Shown: positions 9,564 to 20,785, counted from the first letter of the stretch. The stretch is 64,000 nucleotides of DNA from Exiguobacterium acetylicum DSM 20416 (GCF_000702605.1 NZ_JNIR01000001.1:2036501-2100500), one strand, 5' to 3'. A program made the numbers and translations. The notes: generated by a model from the sequence alone, not told the origin.

Positions 9564-10540
9564 GCTTCCTCATCCTTCCGTTTCGTCGTTTCCCGTTCGA
9601 TGATCTCAACCGTCAACTCATGATGGACGGCGGCAATTGGTGTGCCTTCAATCCGCTGAATCAGGAGTTTCGCGGCTAGTTCCCCCATTTGATAGATCGG
9701 CTGCGCAATCGTTGTCAACGGTGGTGAAATCATTTGTCCGAGTTCGATCCCGTCATAGCCGATCACTTGTAGCTCGTCTGGAATCGTGATCCCGCGTTCC
9801 GCAGCGACCTGCACCGTTGCTGCGGCAATGACATCACTCGCGGCAAAGATCCCGTTGCAATGATAGTGATCAAACAGATAATTCGCGGCATCGAGCGACC
9901 CTTGAAAGTGGAACGGTGACTCGATGCTTGCAACGAGATGCGTTCCGGCAATCTCTTCGAAGCCATCCCGTCGTTTCTTGATCGTCGGGAGTTTCGATGG
10001 ACCGCTGATGACGGCCAGTTCCGTCGCACCAGATGCAAGTAAAAATGATGCCGCCTTCTTCCCGCCTTCGTATCCGTTTGAGGTCACCGTCGGAATCGCT
10101 CCTTGTAACACACGGTCTAACGCTACGACCGGCACTTCGAGTTCTTCATAGTTCGGATTGTTCGAGTAGTTCGTCGTGATGATTAATCCGTCGACATGCA
10201 TCGCCTCGAGTGACTTGATATATTCGCGTTCTTTCTGAAACTGTTCGTCTGTGTTACACAAAATGACTTGAAAACCATGTTGATGTGCCATATCTTCCAC
10301 AGCCCGTGCGAGTTGTGGGAAGAATGGGTTCGTGATGTCTGGAACGATCAAACCGATCAATCCGGATCGTTTTTGGAACAACGATCGCGCGACCCGGTTC
10401 GGTCGATAATCCAATTGTTTGATTGCCTGAAGCACCGCCTTACGCGATTTCTCACTGACATAACCCTTTTCGTTCATGACGCGTGAGACCGTCGCGACGG
10501 AGACATGTGCCGCTTTCGCTACTTCCCGGATGGTCGACAT
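9560..10540 (-). CDS. rbsR: ribose operon repressor RbsR (LacI family)
   Basis: This LacI-family regulator of 326 residues is the first gene of the ribose operon. The N-terminal helix-turn-helix reads TIREVAKAAHVSVATVSRVMN, and a sugar-binding-protein-like domain follows. I chose the MSTIREV start at 10540, preceded by AGAGGTGG. Because the repressor is in the operon it controls, it probably autoregulates through the palindrome at 10588-10605. Ribose or ribose-phosphate as inducer is inferred from the operon and not visible in the sequence. Confidence 0.93.
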   Translation of the reverse strand: MSTIREVAKAAHVSVATVSRVMNEKGYVSEKSRKAVLQAIKQLDYRPNRVARSLFQKRSGLIGLIVPDITNPFFPQLARAVEDMAHQHGFQVILCNTDEQFQKEREYIKSLEAMHVDGLIITTNYSNNPNYEELEVPVVALDRVLQGAIPTVTSNGYEGGKKAASFLLASGATELAVISGPSKLPTIKKRRDGFEEIAGTHLVASIESPFHFQGSLDAANYLFDHYHCNGIFAASDVIAAATVQVAAERGITIPDELQVIGYDGIELGQMISPPLTTIAQPIYQMGELAAKLLIQRIEGTPIAAVHHELTVEIIERETTKRKDEEA

Positions 10541-10560
10541 GTTTCGCCACCTCTTTCTTT

Positions 10561-10574
10561 TGATAACGCTTACA
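10561..10574 (-). promoter_or_regulatory. catabolite response element (cre) of the rbs operon
   Basis: TGATAACGCTTACA matches the CcpA-binding consensus TGWNANCGNTNWCA at every fixed position. It lies a few bases downstream of the predicted start of transcription, where bound CcpA would block elongation. Repression by preferred sugars is inferred from this match. Confidence 0.8.
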
Positions 10575-10580
10575 AGAATC

Positions 10581-10609
10581 ATCATATTGTGTAACCGGTT
10601 ACACATCAA
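10581..10609 (-). promoter_or_regulatory. rbs promoter with RbsR operator in the spacer
   Basis: On the minus strand TTGATG (10609-10604), 17 nt, TATGAT (10586-10581). The spacer is filled by the perfect 18-bp palindrome TGTGTAACCGGTTACACA (10588-10605), which also covers the end of the -35. This is a typical LacI-family operator with a central CCGG. A bound repressor would exclude RNA polymerase. The A/T-rich 10610-10650 just upstream could act as an UP element. Confidence 0.85.
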
Positions 10610-10661
10610 TCTTTTTTATATAAAATATATTTTATTTTTTTCGAGCCCTTGGATTGGACCA

Positions 10662-10693
10662 TAAAAAAGAAGCCTGACACCGCATCAGACTTA
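10662..10693 (-). terminator. terminator of the small membrane protein gene
   Basis: AAGTCTGA, loop, TCAGGCTT, then a T run on the minus strand, about 35 nt after the stop at 10728. Confidence 0.75.
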
Positions 10694-10727
10694 CGATCAT
10701 TCCATATGATCATGCACGAATCATGTC

Positions 10728-10967
10728 TTAAATAAAGACGATCAATGAGAGACCAATCAAAATATTAATGAATCCTAACCCATCCGTCGCTTTCGTGTAT
10801 AGTGACGGTTTATCTTTTTTAACGCTGTCATTCAGAAACATCAATGTCACGGCAATGACGGTCGTGATGCCCAGAGGCGCATTTAAAAAACTATCGGAAT
10901 ACGTAAATAAGTTATTCGTAATATAGAGACTATTTAAGACAGATAAACCAAACAACACTTTATGCAC
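10728..10967 (-). CDS. small membrane protein, unknown function
   Basis: The 79-residue protein has three predicted membrane segments (about 1-20, 30-47 and 60-79) and a short charged loop DSVKKDKPSLY. I do not recognise the family. I chose a GTG start at 10967 because TAGGAGTGAG lies at proper spacing in front of it; an ATG at 10988 lacks a ribosome site. It stands alone with its own terminator. Confidence 0.6.
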   Translation of the reverse strand: MHKVLFGLSVLNSLYITNNLFTYSDSFLNAPLGITTVIAVTLMFLNDSVKKDKPSLYTKATDGLGFINILIGLSLIVFI

Positions 10968-11099
10968 GAAACTCACTCCTATAATCATCAGGATCTTACG
11001 AAACCAACTAATATCTGATTTCGCTCTCCCTCTATTATAGAATATTCTTCCAGTTACTCTCCCTTACACTATTGAAAGAAAGTATTTGGATGCATACGC

Positions 11100-11142
11100 A
11101 AATACACTGCAAGACAGCGTCACGCCATCTTACGGTGTATTT
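11100..11142. repeat. long imperfect hairpin
   Basis: AAATACAC (11100-11107) pairs with GTGTATTT (11135-11142). Inside it AAGA pairs with TCTT and GCG with CGC, separated by small symmetric internal loops around a TCA apex. There is no T run in either direction, so it is not an ordinary terminator. It may be a structured RNA, a processing site or the end of an old element next to the repeat at 11172. Confidence 0.45.
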
Positions 11143-11171
11143 CTTGTCCTCTCAGTAGCACGTTAGGTTAG

Positions 11172-11308
11172 ATTGTTGATTTCCGAAAAAGACGGAAACT
11201 CCTGCGGGAAGAGCGGAATAGACAAGAACCTGCAGGAGCGCACGCGACGAGAAGACTTGCCTTCCGTCCGCGGAAAGCGACGTCTTGGACGGAAATCAAC
11301 GAACAATC
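11172..11308. repeat. intergenic repeat element with terminal inverted repeats
   Basis: The element is bounded by the perfect inverted repeat GTTGATTTCCG (11175-11185) and CGGAAATCAAC (11290-11300). Its interior carries ACTCCTGCGGGAA, CCTGCAGGAGC and CCGCGGAAAGCGA. This resembles small non-coding repeats that I know from many Bacillaceae genomes with CTCCTGCGGG and CGCGGAAAGCGA cores. It has no coding capacity. A diverged relative may lie at 33160-33295. Family membership is inference. Confidence 0.6.
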
Positions 11309-11329
11309 GGAGTCTAGCTGACAAGACTT

Positions 11330-11674
11330 TCATCTCTTTGCTTTCCCGGCTCTTTTTCGCTCCACGAACAAACGTCGAATCAAAGCAACAAAGAACGCAA
11401 CAATTGCTAGCGGCTCAAATAAATAAATCAATAGGAACGTGACATCGATGACGGCATCCTCCGGATTATAACGGATGATATAGAGCGCACCGGGTAAGAT
11501 GGCAATCAGTCCGCCAATTCCGAGTACCGTTCCCAAAATCAGACTCTGACGTGAAAATCGGCTCGTGATTTGATACAAACCGATGAATAGTATGAGTTCC
11601 GTAAAATAGATGAGGCGCAACGGGATGTCACCAATCGACGTATCAAGCCCTAAAAACAAAAAACGAAATAGCAT
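11330..11674 (-). CDS. small multi-spanning membrane protein, unknown function
   Basis: The 114-residue protein has three or four hydrophobic segments (roughly 20-38, 45-67, 80-103) and a strongly basic C-terminus (RRLFVERKRAGKAKR), which suggests the C-terminal end is cytoplasmic. GGGAAGGGGGA precedes the ATG. I do not recognise the family, and there is no operon partner. Confidence 0.6.
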   Translation of the reverse strand: MLFRFLFLGLDTSIGDIPLRLIYFTELILFIGLYQITSRFSRQSLILGTVLGIGGLIAILPGALYIIRYNPEDAVIDVTFLLIYLFEPLAIVAFFVALIRRLFVERKRAGKAKR

Positions 11675-11809
11675 GTCGATTCCCCCTTCCCTCTAGTTGT
11701 ACCCCGAACAGTGTCCTCGTAATGCTTCATTTCCAGTTTCCCTGCATATCCTCGCTTCAATTAGGGAATAGCTAGAGAGTTACAGTCACATACAGAGAGT
11801 TGGGATCGG

Positions 11810-12130
11810 ATGAAAGAAGAACACTCGATGAGGGTCGTCAGTTGTCTGAATGATTATTTCGAACGTCATCAGCAGCCTCTTCAAGTCGACCTATTGCGGG
11901 GGCTACCGCCGATCGTATTATTATTACGCGACGATGCGAAGCGCGCCTTTCCAAAGGAAGCGAACCTGCATGATGAATTATTACAGGATATTAAGCGTCT
12001 CGTTCAAGAATGTCTGGAGCCGGATACACTACGTGAACTTGGAATCGATGTAGATCTCCCAGATTTTTTCGTGACCCGTGCACCCCTTCATTCCCCTCAT
12101 CATTATCTCGTTACGTTTATTGAAGATTGA
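11810..12130 (+). CDS. uncharacterised cytoplasmic protein
   Basis: This is an isolated plus-strand gene of 106 residues between minus-strand genes, ending in its own strong terminator. The protein looks soluble and acidic, with an alpha/beta pattern: VDLLRGLPPIVLLL, then a long helix with DELLQDIKRLVQECL. I do not recognise it. The ribosome site is weak at both the ATG at 11810 and the in-frame ATG at 11828, so the start is uncertain. The upstream gap 11675-11809 shows no clear promoter. Confidence 0.55.
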   Translation: MKEEHSMRVVSCLNDYFERHQQPLQVDLLRGLPPIVLLLRDDAKRAFPKEANLHDELLQDIKRLVQECLEPDTLRELGIDVDLPDFFVTRAPLHSPHHYLVTFIED

Positions 12131-12139
12131 TTTCATATT

Positions 12140-12205
12140 AAAAAGTAGCTATTTCTTCCATCACGTGCACGTGTTTGCGTGAAAGAAGAAATAGCTGCTT
12201 TTTTA
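12140..12205 (+). terminator. long hairpin terminator
   Basis: AAAAGTAGCTATTTCTT..CACG pairs over about 24 nt with CGTG..GAAGAAATAGCTGCTTTT and is followed by TTTTTT. It ends the gene at 11810-12130 and could also stop minus-strand transcripts. Confidence 0.85.
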
Positions 12206-12212
12206 TAGACGT

Positions 12213-12245
12213 AAAAAACCGGTAGAGCCGAAGCACTACCGGTTA
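12213..12245 (-). terminator. terminator after the zinc-ribbon gene
   Basis: On the minus strand AACCGGTAGTGC, loop, GCTCTACCGGTT, then TTTTTT, about 20 nt past the stop at 12267. Confidence 0.85.
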
Positions 12246-12266
12246 TACTTCTATGAAGAAGATTCC

Positions 12267-12515
12267 TTAATTCTCGACCTCAAGAATCGCTTCGATTTCG
12301 GCTTCTACTTCTTTGTTGACCATTTGTGAACGTTTTTTTCGTAACTCCAGATCCATTTCCTGATCGATGAAATGGTTCGTATGTTTATCAAAACAATCAA
12401 AACAAATCGGATAAAAGTCTTTTGCTTCTTTGTTCAATGAGTTGAATTCCCACGTATCGAGTTCCAAGTAACTGACTTGGTTGTTCGTTTCGGTTCCACA
12501 GATTTCACACTTCAT
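12267..12515 (-). CDS. small protein with paired CxxC motifs (zinc-ribbon-like)
   Basis: The 82-residue protein opens with KCEICGTETN and has a second pair in ICFDCFDKH, so two CxxC knuckles about 32 residues apart could bind one zinc ion. The C-terminal half is highly charged and probably helical. The ATG at 12515 is favoured because AAGGAGG lies 8 nt upstream; the ATG at 12521 is too close. It follows the desaturase gene by only 13 nt, so the two are probably cotranscribed. Function is unknown. Confidence 0.65.
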   Translation of the reverse strand: MKCEICGTETNNQVSYLELDTWEFNSLNKEAKDFYPICFDCFDKHTNHFIDQEMDLELRKKRSQMVNKEVEAEIEAILEVEN

Positions 12516-12528
12516 GTTCATTGCCTCC

Positions 12529-13440
12529 TTAGACGTCGAGCTTCGCTTTTTCGAGTTGGCGTTCCTGACGCTCCTTGATGCGCTTCAAACGTCCGTGATA
12601 CTTCATGATGTTCGCTTGAGATTGCTTCGCTTCTTCGCTTGTCGGTTCCAAATCGGCGATGCCCCAGTATTTGACGACGACGTCTAATACTTGGTCGAAG
12701 TATTGGAGTGGTCCATAGTTCGTATCGACGGCAATCGTCTTCATGCGTTCCGTGAAGTCCGGCATGACAGCACCTGGCATCGAGAAGTTGATGATGACAT
12801 CTTCGAAGAAGACGATGAAGTTCGGGTCAAGCTCTAGGTGTGCTTTGACCGTGTCACGATAGAACGCATAATGCAGTGCTTCGTCCTTCGCTAGACGACG
12901 GAGTAGCGTTGCTAAGTCCTTGTCATGTGCCCCTGCGATTTTCGCGACGTTGTTATAAAAGACAAGTGTCGCTAACTCTTGCAGTGACGTATATGCCATC
13001 GTCGCTAACGGGTTCGTGAAGTCCGGGAACCAGCCGTTCTCAACAACACGTTTTCTCAGTTGATGGAGTCGTGTCGGATTGACGTTTCGCGTGACGAGTA
13101 GATATGTCTCGAGTAAGTTCGAGTGCTGATCTTCTTCCGCTGTCCACGTCCGGACGAAATCATTGATGACTTCCATCGAGTTCTTGAATGTATAGTCTAA
13201 GTGTGACGTATACCATGGTAAGTTGACTTCTGTCAGTAATGCCGTCTCGATTGCTACGATGACACCTTCCGGAAGCGTGACTTGGCTCTCATCCCAAGGA
13301 ACGCGTTTAAACGACATCGCCTTATCCCATGGAATGAACTCGTGGTAGCTCCAGTCAATATTAGCTGAACGTTCCTTATGCAGTCGATATAACTCTTGAA
13401 TACGTGGTTCTAAACGGATATCTAAATCTGAATTTAACAT
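12529..13440 (-). CDS. acyl-ACP desaturase (soluble diiron type)
   Basis: This enzyme would introduce a double bond into acyl chains carried on acyl carrier protein, changing membrane fluidity. The 303-residue protein has the diiron ligands of the plant stearoyl-ACP and actinobacterial DesA family: EEDQH (102-106) and DEALH (186-190), with further Glu ligands around 66 and 155. This soluble family is unlike the membrane-bound acyl-lipid desaturase Des of B. subtilis. I chose the start at 13440 because AAAGGAGATACGATC precedes it. Upstream lies an inverted repeat that may be an operator. It is probably cotranscribed with the zinc-ribbon gene. Assignment to the family is firm; substrate and double-bond position are not known. 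Confidence 0.85.
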   Translation of the reverse strand: MLNSDLDIRLEPRIQELYRLHKERSANIDWSYHEFIPWDKAMSFKRVPWDESQVTLPEGVIVAIETALLTEVNLPWYTSHLDYTFKNSMEVINDFVRTWTAEEDQHSNLLETYLLVTRNVNPTRLHQLRKRVVENGWFPDFTNPLATMAYTSLQELATLVFYNNVAKIAGAHDKDLATLLRRLAKDEALHYAFYRDTVKAHLELDPNFIVFFEDVIINFSMPGAVMPDFTERMKTIAVDTNYGPLQYFDQVLDVVVKYWGIADLEPTSEEAKQSQANIMKYHGRLKRIKERQERQLEKAKLDV

Positions 13441-13477
13441 GATCGTATCTCCTTTAAACGTATTTTTCACCTTCATT

Positions 13478-13496
13478 GATTAAGGTGTAATTAATC
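13478..13496 (-). promoter_or_regulatory. possible operator of the desaturase gene
   Basis: GATTAA-N7-TTAATC forms an inverted repeat about 38-56 nt upstream of the desaturase start. It overlaps a short hairpin (CACCTT..AAGGTG) in the probable leader. It does not match the FapR consensus as I know it. The regulator is unknown. Confidence 0.35.
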
Positions 13497-13630
13497 GCTA
13501 TAACTATTTAATTTGCACTTATTTATGAGTATAACATTTTAGCCGTCTAATGAGATAAATCAATTTTTTGACAGTTCATTTTAGTTTTGATGACAAAAGG
13601 GATTTTCGCGTTTGACATCGCTTGATATGT

Positions 13631-13678
13631 AAAAAACCTCCTATCCGTGTGTACGTATCACACGAATAGGAGGTTTTC
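13631..13678 (-). terminator. terminator of the glycolytic operon
   Basis: On the minus strand AAACCTCCTATTCGTGTG, loop, CACACGGATAGGAGGTTT, then TTT, about 30 nt after the eno stop. Confidence 0.9.
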
Positions 13679-13709
13679 CTTATAGCTTATTCAAACGATC
13701 AACCTGAAA

Positions 13710-15002
<1,293 letters not shown>

Positions 15003-15061
15003 TTAAATTCGCTCCTTTTGTGTATAAAGAATGTGTGGTGTAGTCATTTCGATCGACGGGA

Positions 15062-16609
15062 TTATTTTTTCAATACGATCGATTTACCAGTCATCTCTGC
15101 TGGTTGGTCCGCTCCGAGGAGATCAAGGACCGTTGGTGCGAGGTCAGCGAGTGCACCTGTGAGTGGTTCAAGGAGTTCAACGTCCTCGACCGTCACGATA
15201 CATGGAACGGGTTCTGTCGTATGCGCCGTCATCTTACTGCCGTCCGCATTAAGGACTTTATCCGCGTTCCCGTGGTCAGCCGTGATGACTGCCGCGCCGC
15301 CTTTGCTGAGAATCAAGTCAACGACTTTCCCAAGACACTCATCGACAGCTTCGATCGCCTTTTTCGTCGGCTCGAGCATACCCGAGTGACCGACCATATC
15401 CGGGTTAGCGAAGTTGAGGATGATCGCGTCGTGTTTGTCCGAGTTGATCGCGTCGACGAGCGCATCTGTGACTTCATAGACGCTCATCTCCGGTTTCAAG
15501 TCGTATGTCGCGACTTTTGGTGAAGGGATCAAGATCCGATCTTCCCCTTCGTATGGTTCTTCACGTTGTCCGTTGAAGAAGAACGTGACGTGCGGATACT
15601 TTTCCGTTTCCGCGATGCGTAGCTGTTTGAGACCTTGTTTTGACAATGTCTCACCAAGCGTGTTCTTGATGTCTTCAGGCGGGAAGACGATGTCCGTATC
15701 AATCGCATCCGAGTACTTCGTCATCGAGACGAGTAGCAGGTTCTTCGGTGCATTGTCCGGAAGCTCGAATCCGTCGAAGCCACCTTTTTCTTTGTAGACT
15801 TTCGAAAGCTGAATCGCACGGTCAGGACGATAGTTGAAGAACACGATCGCATCGTTATCGTGGATCGGTGCGACTGGCGTACCGTCTTCCTGCACGACAA
15901 CAGTTGGTTCGATGAACTCATCCGTTACGTCTTGTTTGTACGAAGCTTCGACCATGCCGATTGGATCCTTCGTCGTTGGACCTTCACCGAACGTGATGAC
16001 GTCATAGACTTTCTTGACGCGCTCCCAACGGTTATCGCGATCCATCGCATAGTAGCGACCAGAGATACTCGCGAATTGTCCAACATTCAATTCATCCATC
16101 TTCGCTTGCGCGTCACGGAGGAAACCAGCGCCCGATTGTGGGTCGCAGTCACGACCGTCCGTGAAAGCATGGAGGTAGACTTTTTCGATTTCGTGAAGTT
16201 TCGCGAATTCGAGCACCGCATATAAGTGGTTGATGTGACTGTGGATTCCACCGTCAGAGACCAAACCGAAGATATGAAGCGCTGAACCGTATTTCTTCAC
16301 GTGACCTGCCGCATCGTTCATCGCTTGACGCGAGAAGAACGAGCGATCCTTGACCGCGTTGTTGATTCGGGATAGCGATTGATAGACGACGCGACCTGCA
16401 CCGATGTTGAGGTGACCCACTTCTGAGTTCCCCATTTGACCTTCAGGCAAACCGACGTATTCGCCTTTCGCATTCAACAACGTATGCGGGTATTGACCCC
16501 AGTAACGGTCGAAGTTCGGTTTATTTGCCGCCGTAACGGCATTTCCAAACTCCTCGTCACGCATACCAAAACCATCAAGGATGATTAGTGCGACTGGACG
16601 TTTTTTCAT
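15062..16609 (-). CDS. gpmI: 2,3-bisphosphoglycerate-independent phosphoglycerate mutase
   Basis: This enzyme interconverts 3- and 2-phosphoglycerate using two Mn ions and a phosphoserine intermediate. The 515-residue protein starts [15 protein letters not shown]. The catalytic Ser is in QMGNSEVGH (about 62), with metal ligands in [16 protein letters not shown] and ITADHGNAD. Its ATG directly follows the tpiA stop (TAA then ATG), so translation is coupled. The order pgk-tpiA-gpmI-eno is that of Bacillus. Confidence 0.98.
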   Translation of the reverse strand: MKKRPVALIILDGFGMRDEEFGNAVTAANKPNFDRYWGQYPHTLLNAKGEYVGLPEGQMGNSEVGHLNIGAGRVVYQSLSRINNAVKDRSFFSRQAMNDAAGHVKKYGSALHIFGLVSDGGIHSHINHLYAVLEFAKLHEIEKVYLHAFTDGRDCDPQSGAGFLRDAQAKMDELNVGQFASISGRYYAMDRDNRWERVKKVYDVITFGEGPTTKDPIGMVEASYKQDVTDEFIEPTVVVQEDGTPVAPIHDNDAIVFFNYRPDRAIQLSKVYKEKGGFDGFELPDNAPKNLLLVSMTKYSDAIDTDIVFPPEDIKNTLGETLSKQGLKQLRIAETEKYPHVTFFFNGQREEPYEGEDRILIPSPKVATYDLKPEMSVYEVTDALVDAINSDKHDAIILNFANPDMVGHSGMLEPTKKAIEAVDECLGKVVDLILSKGGAAVITADHGNADKVLNADGSKMTAHTTEPVPCIVTVEDVELLEPLTGALADLAPTVLDLLGADQPAEMTGKSIVLKK

Positions 16610-17362
16610 TTAAATCGCCTCCAACAGTTTGAGGAACGATCCTGTCTCAAGACTTGCACCGCCGACGAGCGCGCCGTCGATGTCTGGTTGAGCCATATAT
16701 TCTTTGATGTTTTCCGGTTTGACGCTACCACCGTATTGGATTCGGACAGCTTCTGCTGCTTCAGCACCAAATTCAGCTGCAACGACGTCACGGACGAATT
16801 TACAAGAATCTTGTGCATCTTGTTCTGTCGCTGATTTACCTGTTCCGATTGCCCAGACAGGCTCGTAAGCGACGACGAGATTTTTCACTTGGTCGACAGT
16901 AAGACCTTTGAGGCTGTTTGCTGTCTGTTCGCGGATGACGTCTTCGAACTTGCCGCCTTCACGCTCTTCCAGTGTTTCACCTACACAAACGATTGGAACG
17001 AGACCGTGCTCGAACGCTTTTTTCGCTTTGCTGTTGATGAACGCATCTGTTTCGCCGAAGTACTCACGACGCTCAGAGTGACCGAGGATGACGTATGTCA
17101 CGTCGAGTTCTTTGAGCATGAGCGGGCTGATTTCACCAGTGAACGCACCGCTCTCTTTGTCGTACATGTTTTGAGCACCGATCTTAAGATCCGTACCAGC
17201 TGCTGCTTCTGTCAAGTGTGCCAAGAATACTGCTGGCGCACAGACGGCTGCGTCGACTGTCGTCGAAGCAGGTACAGCTCCTTTGACTTCCTCAACGAAT
17301 GCGACTGCATCCTTGAGCGTCAGATTCATCTTCCAGTTACCTGCGATAATTGGTTTACGCAT
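16610..17362 (-). CDS. tpiA: triosephosphate isomerase
   Basis: TpiA interconverts dihydroxyacetone phosphate and glyceraldehyde-3-phosphate. The 250-residue TIM barrel has the N-terminal GNWKMN with active-site Lys13, the His95-type residue in ILGHSERR, the catalytic Glu in [11 protein letters not shown] and the phosphate-binding YGGSVKPEN and GALVGGASL. It has a strong GGGAGTG ribosome site. Confidence 0.98.
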   Translation of the reverse strand: MRKPIIAGNWKMNLTLKDAVAFVEEVKGAVPASTTVDAAVCAPAVFLAHLTEAAAGTDLKIGAQNMYDKESGAFTGEISPLMLKELDVTYVILGHSERREYFGETDAFINSKAKKAFEHGLVPIVCVGETLEEREGGKFEDVIREQTANSLKGLTVDQVKNLVVAYEPVWAIGTGKSATEQDAQDSCKFVRDVVAAEFGAEAAEAVRIQYGGSVKPENIKEYMAQPDIDGALVGGASLETGSFLKLLEAI

Positions 17363-17389
17363 TGAGAAACACTCCCTTGTGAACTTAGA

Positions 17390-18574
17390 TTACTTGTCGT
17401 TTAGCGCTTCGACACCAGGAAGAGCTTTCCCTTCCATGAATTCGAGACTTGCTCCACCACCTGTAGAGATGTGGCTCATTTTGTCAGCAAGACCGAATTT
17501 CTCTGCCGCAGCAGCTGAGTCGCCACCGCCGATGATTGAGTACGCATCGCTGTCCGCAAGAGCTTGCGCGACACCTTTTGTACCGTTTGCGTATTTATCG
17601 AGTTCGAATACGCCCATCGGTCCGTTCCAGACGACGAGTTTCGAGTTCTTGATTGCCTCTGCATAGAGTTCAACCGTTTTTGGACCGATATCAAGTGACA
17701 TGTGATCCGCTGGGATCTCTGTGATGTCACGTGGTCCGACATATGTTTCTTCTCCGAATTCCTTCGTGATGACACAGTCGACAGGCATGAGGAACTTAAC
17801 GCCTTTTTCTTCTGCTTTTTTCATGAATTCCTTCGCTTGGTCGATTTTGTCGACCTCAAGAAGTGAAGTACCGACTTCGATACCACGAGCTGTGAGGAAC
17901 GTGTACGATAAGCCGCCACCGATGATCAACGTATCGACGATGTCGAGTAAGTGATCGATGACACCGATTTTATCCGCAACTTTCGAACCACCGATGATTG
18001 CCGTGAACGGGCGATCTGGGTTAGAAAGAGCTTTACCGAGAACTTGAAGTTCTTTTTCGATGAGAAGACCGGCAACTGCTGTGTCGACATGGTGTGCGAT
18101 ACCTTCTGTCGATGCGTGTGCACGGTGTGCTGCGCCGAACGCGTCGTTGACGAAGACGTCAGCGAGTTTCGCGAATCCTTTAGCGAGCTCTTCGTCATTT
18201 TTCGTTTCGCCAGAATAGAAGCGGACGTTCTCTAAGACGACGACATCGCCGTTTTCGAGTTTGCTGACTGCTTCTTCTGCAACTGGACCGTATGCTTCTT
18301 CAACGAGCTTGATGTCTTTACCAAGCAATTCGCTGAGGCGTGCTACGACTGGTGCAAGTGAGAACTCAGGGTTTTTTTCGCCTTTTGGACGACCCATGTG
18401 GCTAGCGAGAATGACTTTTGCTCCGCCTTCGATCAAGTGTTTGATCGTTGGGAGTGCAGCACGGATCCGTGTGTCATCCGTGATTTTACCGTCTTCCAAC
18501 GGTACGTTGAAATCCACGCGTGTAAATACGCGTTTTCCTTGTACATCGATGTCGCGAATCGATTTCTTATTCAT
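17390..18574 (-). CDS. pgk: phosphoglycerate kinase
   Basis: Pgk transfers phosphate from 1,3-bisphosphoglycerate to ADP. The 394-residue protein has the substrate-binding signature [13 protein letters not shown] (about 19-31), SHMGRPKG, the hinge and nucleotide-binding motif [11 protein letters not shown] and the C-terminal [13 protein letters not shown]. It lies behind two hairpins that separate it from gapA. Confidence 0.98.
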   Translation of the reverse strand: MNKKSIRDIDVQGKRVFTRVDFNVPLEDGKITDDTRIRAALPTIKHLIEGGAKVILASHMGRPKGEKNPEFSLAPVVARLSELLGKDIKLVEEAYGPVAEEAVSKLENGDVVVLENVRFYSGETKNDEELAKGFAKLADVFVNDAFGAAHRAHASTEGIAHHVDTAVAGLLIEKELQVLGKALSNPDRPFTAIIGGSKVADKIGVIDHLLDIVDTLIIGGGLSYTFLTARGIEVGTSLLEVDKIDQAKEFMKKAEEKGVKFLMPVDCVITKEFGEETYVGPRDITEIPADHMSLDIGPKTVELYAEAIKNSKLVVWNGPMGVFELDKYANGTKGVAQALADSDAYSIIGGGDSAAAAEKFGLADKMSHISTGGGASLEFMEGKALPGVEALNDK

Positions 18575-18603
18575 ACATTCGTCCTCCGTCTCTTACGTAT
18601 AGT

Positions 18604-18672
18604 GAGGGGCGAATGCCCCTCCCGCTTTTTTCCGCAATAAGAGCGGAGACTGATATCGTTTCCGCTCTTATT
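18604..18672 (-). other. two intercistronic hairpins between gapA and pgk
   Basis: On the minus strand a perfect 12-bp stem AATAAGAGCGGA..TCCGCTCTTATT (18672-18636) is followed, about 14 nt later, by a second stem GAGGGGC..GCCCCTC (18621-18604). Neither is followed by a proper T run. Such structures can stabilise the upstream cggR-gapA mRNA 3' end or cause partial termination, so that gapA is expressed above the later genes. That role is inference. Confidence 0.6.
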
Positions 18673-18695
18673 CAATTGCTATTTAATTGCTCGAA

Positions 18696-19745
<1,050 letters not shown>

Positions 19746-19756
19746 TCAAAAGGGGG

Positions 19757-20785
19757 TTACCCTTTCAAAATCGAAGCTGCTGCGCCTTCATCCGTGATCA
19801 GGATGATGTCTGGCGACTGTTTGACATAGGCATTGATCGCTTCTGCCTTCGAATGACCACCTGCGACGACGATGACGTGTTCGACTTGCTTCAAGTCAGC
19901 CAGTTGGAGACCAACTGTCTTGACCCGGTGCACGATGTTCCCGTCTCGGTCGAAGTAATATCCGAATGCTTCCGCTACTGCCTGGTCATGTTCCAGTCGG
20001 GTCAGGAGATCCTCAGACGCACGACGACGTTTTGCCATCGTTTTCGCCTCACCAATTCCATGTACCACGATTGAAGCACCTTTAATCATTTGAAGCACAT
20101 TTTTTATGCTCGGCTCTTCGATCATCTTGACGAAAGTCTCTGTGCTGACCATGTCTGGGATGTGAAGCAGATGATAATCACTTTGAGCGCGTGATGCCAT
20201 CCGTGAGCATACTGTGTTCGCTTGTAGTTCGAGCGTTTCTCCCAGTCCTCCGCGTGCCGGAACGAACGTCATTGGACGGTGTTCCTTGTCTGGCGACATC
20301 ATCGCCGCGACCGAAGCCATCGTCGTACCGCCTGTGACAGCGATCGTATTGTGATGGTTTGAAGAAAGCTCTCGCTTGAGTCGTGCGACGGTCGCCCGTC
20401 CCATGTCTCGTTGTACCCAGAAGGTCTCATCGGAATCACCCGGTACGATGACGACGTCCCGTACCCCGAGTCTCTCTTTCAAGGCTTTCGCCATGTCTGA
20501 GATCCCTGCGAGTTCTCCCATGATGCTGTGCATGCTGCGAAGAACGTTTCGTCCTTCATCCGTTAAGGACATCCCTTGCGTTGCGACCTCTAGGAGGTCT
20601 TGCTGCTTCAAGAAGTCGACTTCCCGCCGTAAGACGCGTTCCGTCAAGCCAAGGCTTGTCGCAAGTGTACGTCGTCCGATCGGTTGCATCAGTCGCACAT
20701 AATGAAGGATGTCGTAGCGTGTCTGCATTTCTTCGATCAGATCAGGCACGATTCGTTTTTGGATCTGGACTAACTGCCGAATCAT
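19757..20785 (-). CDS. cggR: central glycolytic genes regulator CggR
   Basis: CggR (SorC/DeoR-like) represses the gapA operon and is relieved by fructose-1,6-bisphosphate. From the MIRQLVQIQK start at 20785 (preceded by GAGAGGAGAGGG) the protein is 342 residues, the size of the B. subtilis protein. The N-terminal DNA-binding domain contains QPIGRRTLATSLGLTERVLRREVDFLK, and the sugar-binding domain has the phosphate-binding VTGGTTMASVA. An operator for it lies just upstream, so it autoregulates. Confidence 0.95.
   Translation of the reverse strand: MIRQLVQIQKRIVPDLIEEMQTRYDILHYVRLMQPIGRRTLATSLGLTERVLRREVDFLKQQDLLEVATQGMSLTDEGRNVLRSMHSIMGELAGISDMAKALKERLGVRDVVIVPGDSDETFWVQRDMGRATVARLKRELSSNHHNTIAVTGGTTMASVAAMMSPDKEHRPMTFVPARGGLGETLELQANTVCSRMASRAQSDYHLLHIPDMVSTETFVKMIEEPSIKNVLQMIKGASIVVHGIGEAKTMAKRRRASEDLLTRLEHDQAVAEAFGYYFDRDGNIVHRVKTVGLQLADLKQVEHVIVVAGGHSKAEAINAYVKQSPDIILITDEGAAASILKG

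Noticed and set aside
13441-13500. FapR operator upstream of the desaturase
   Set aside because: The inverted repeat there does not match the ATTAGTACC-type FapR site, so I list it only as an unassigned operator.
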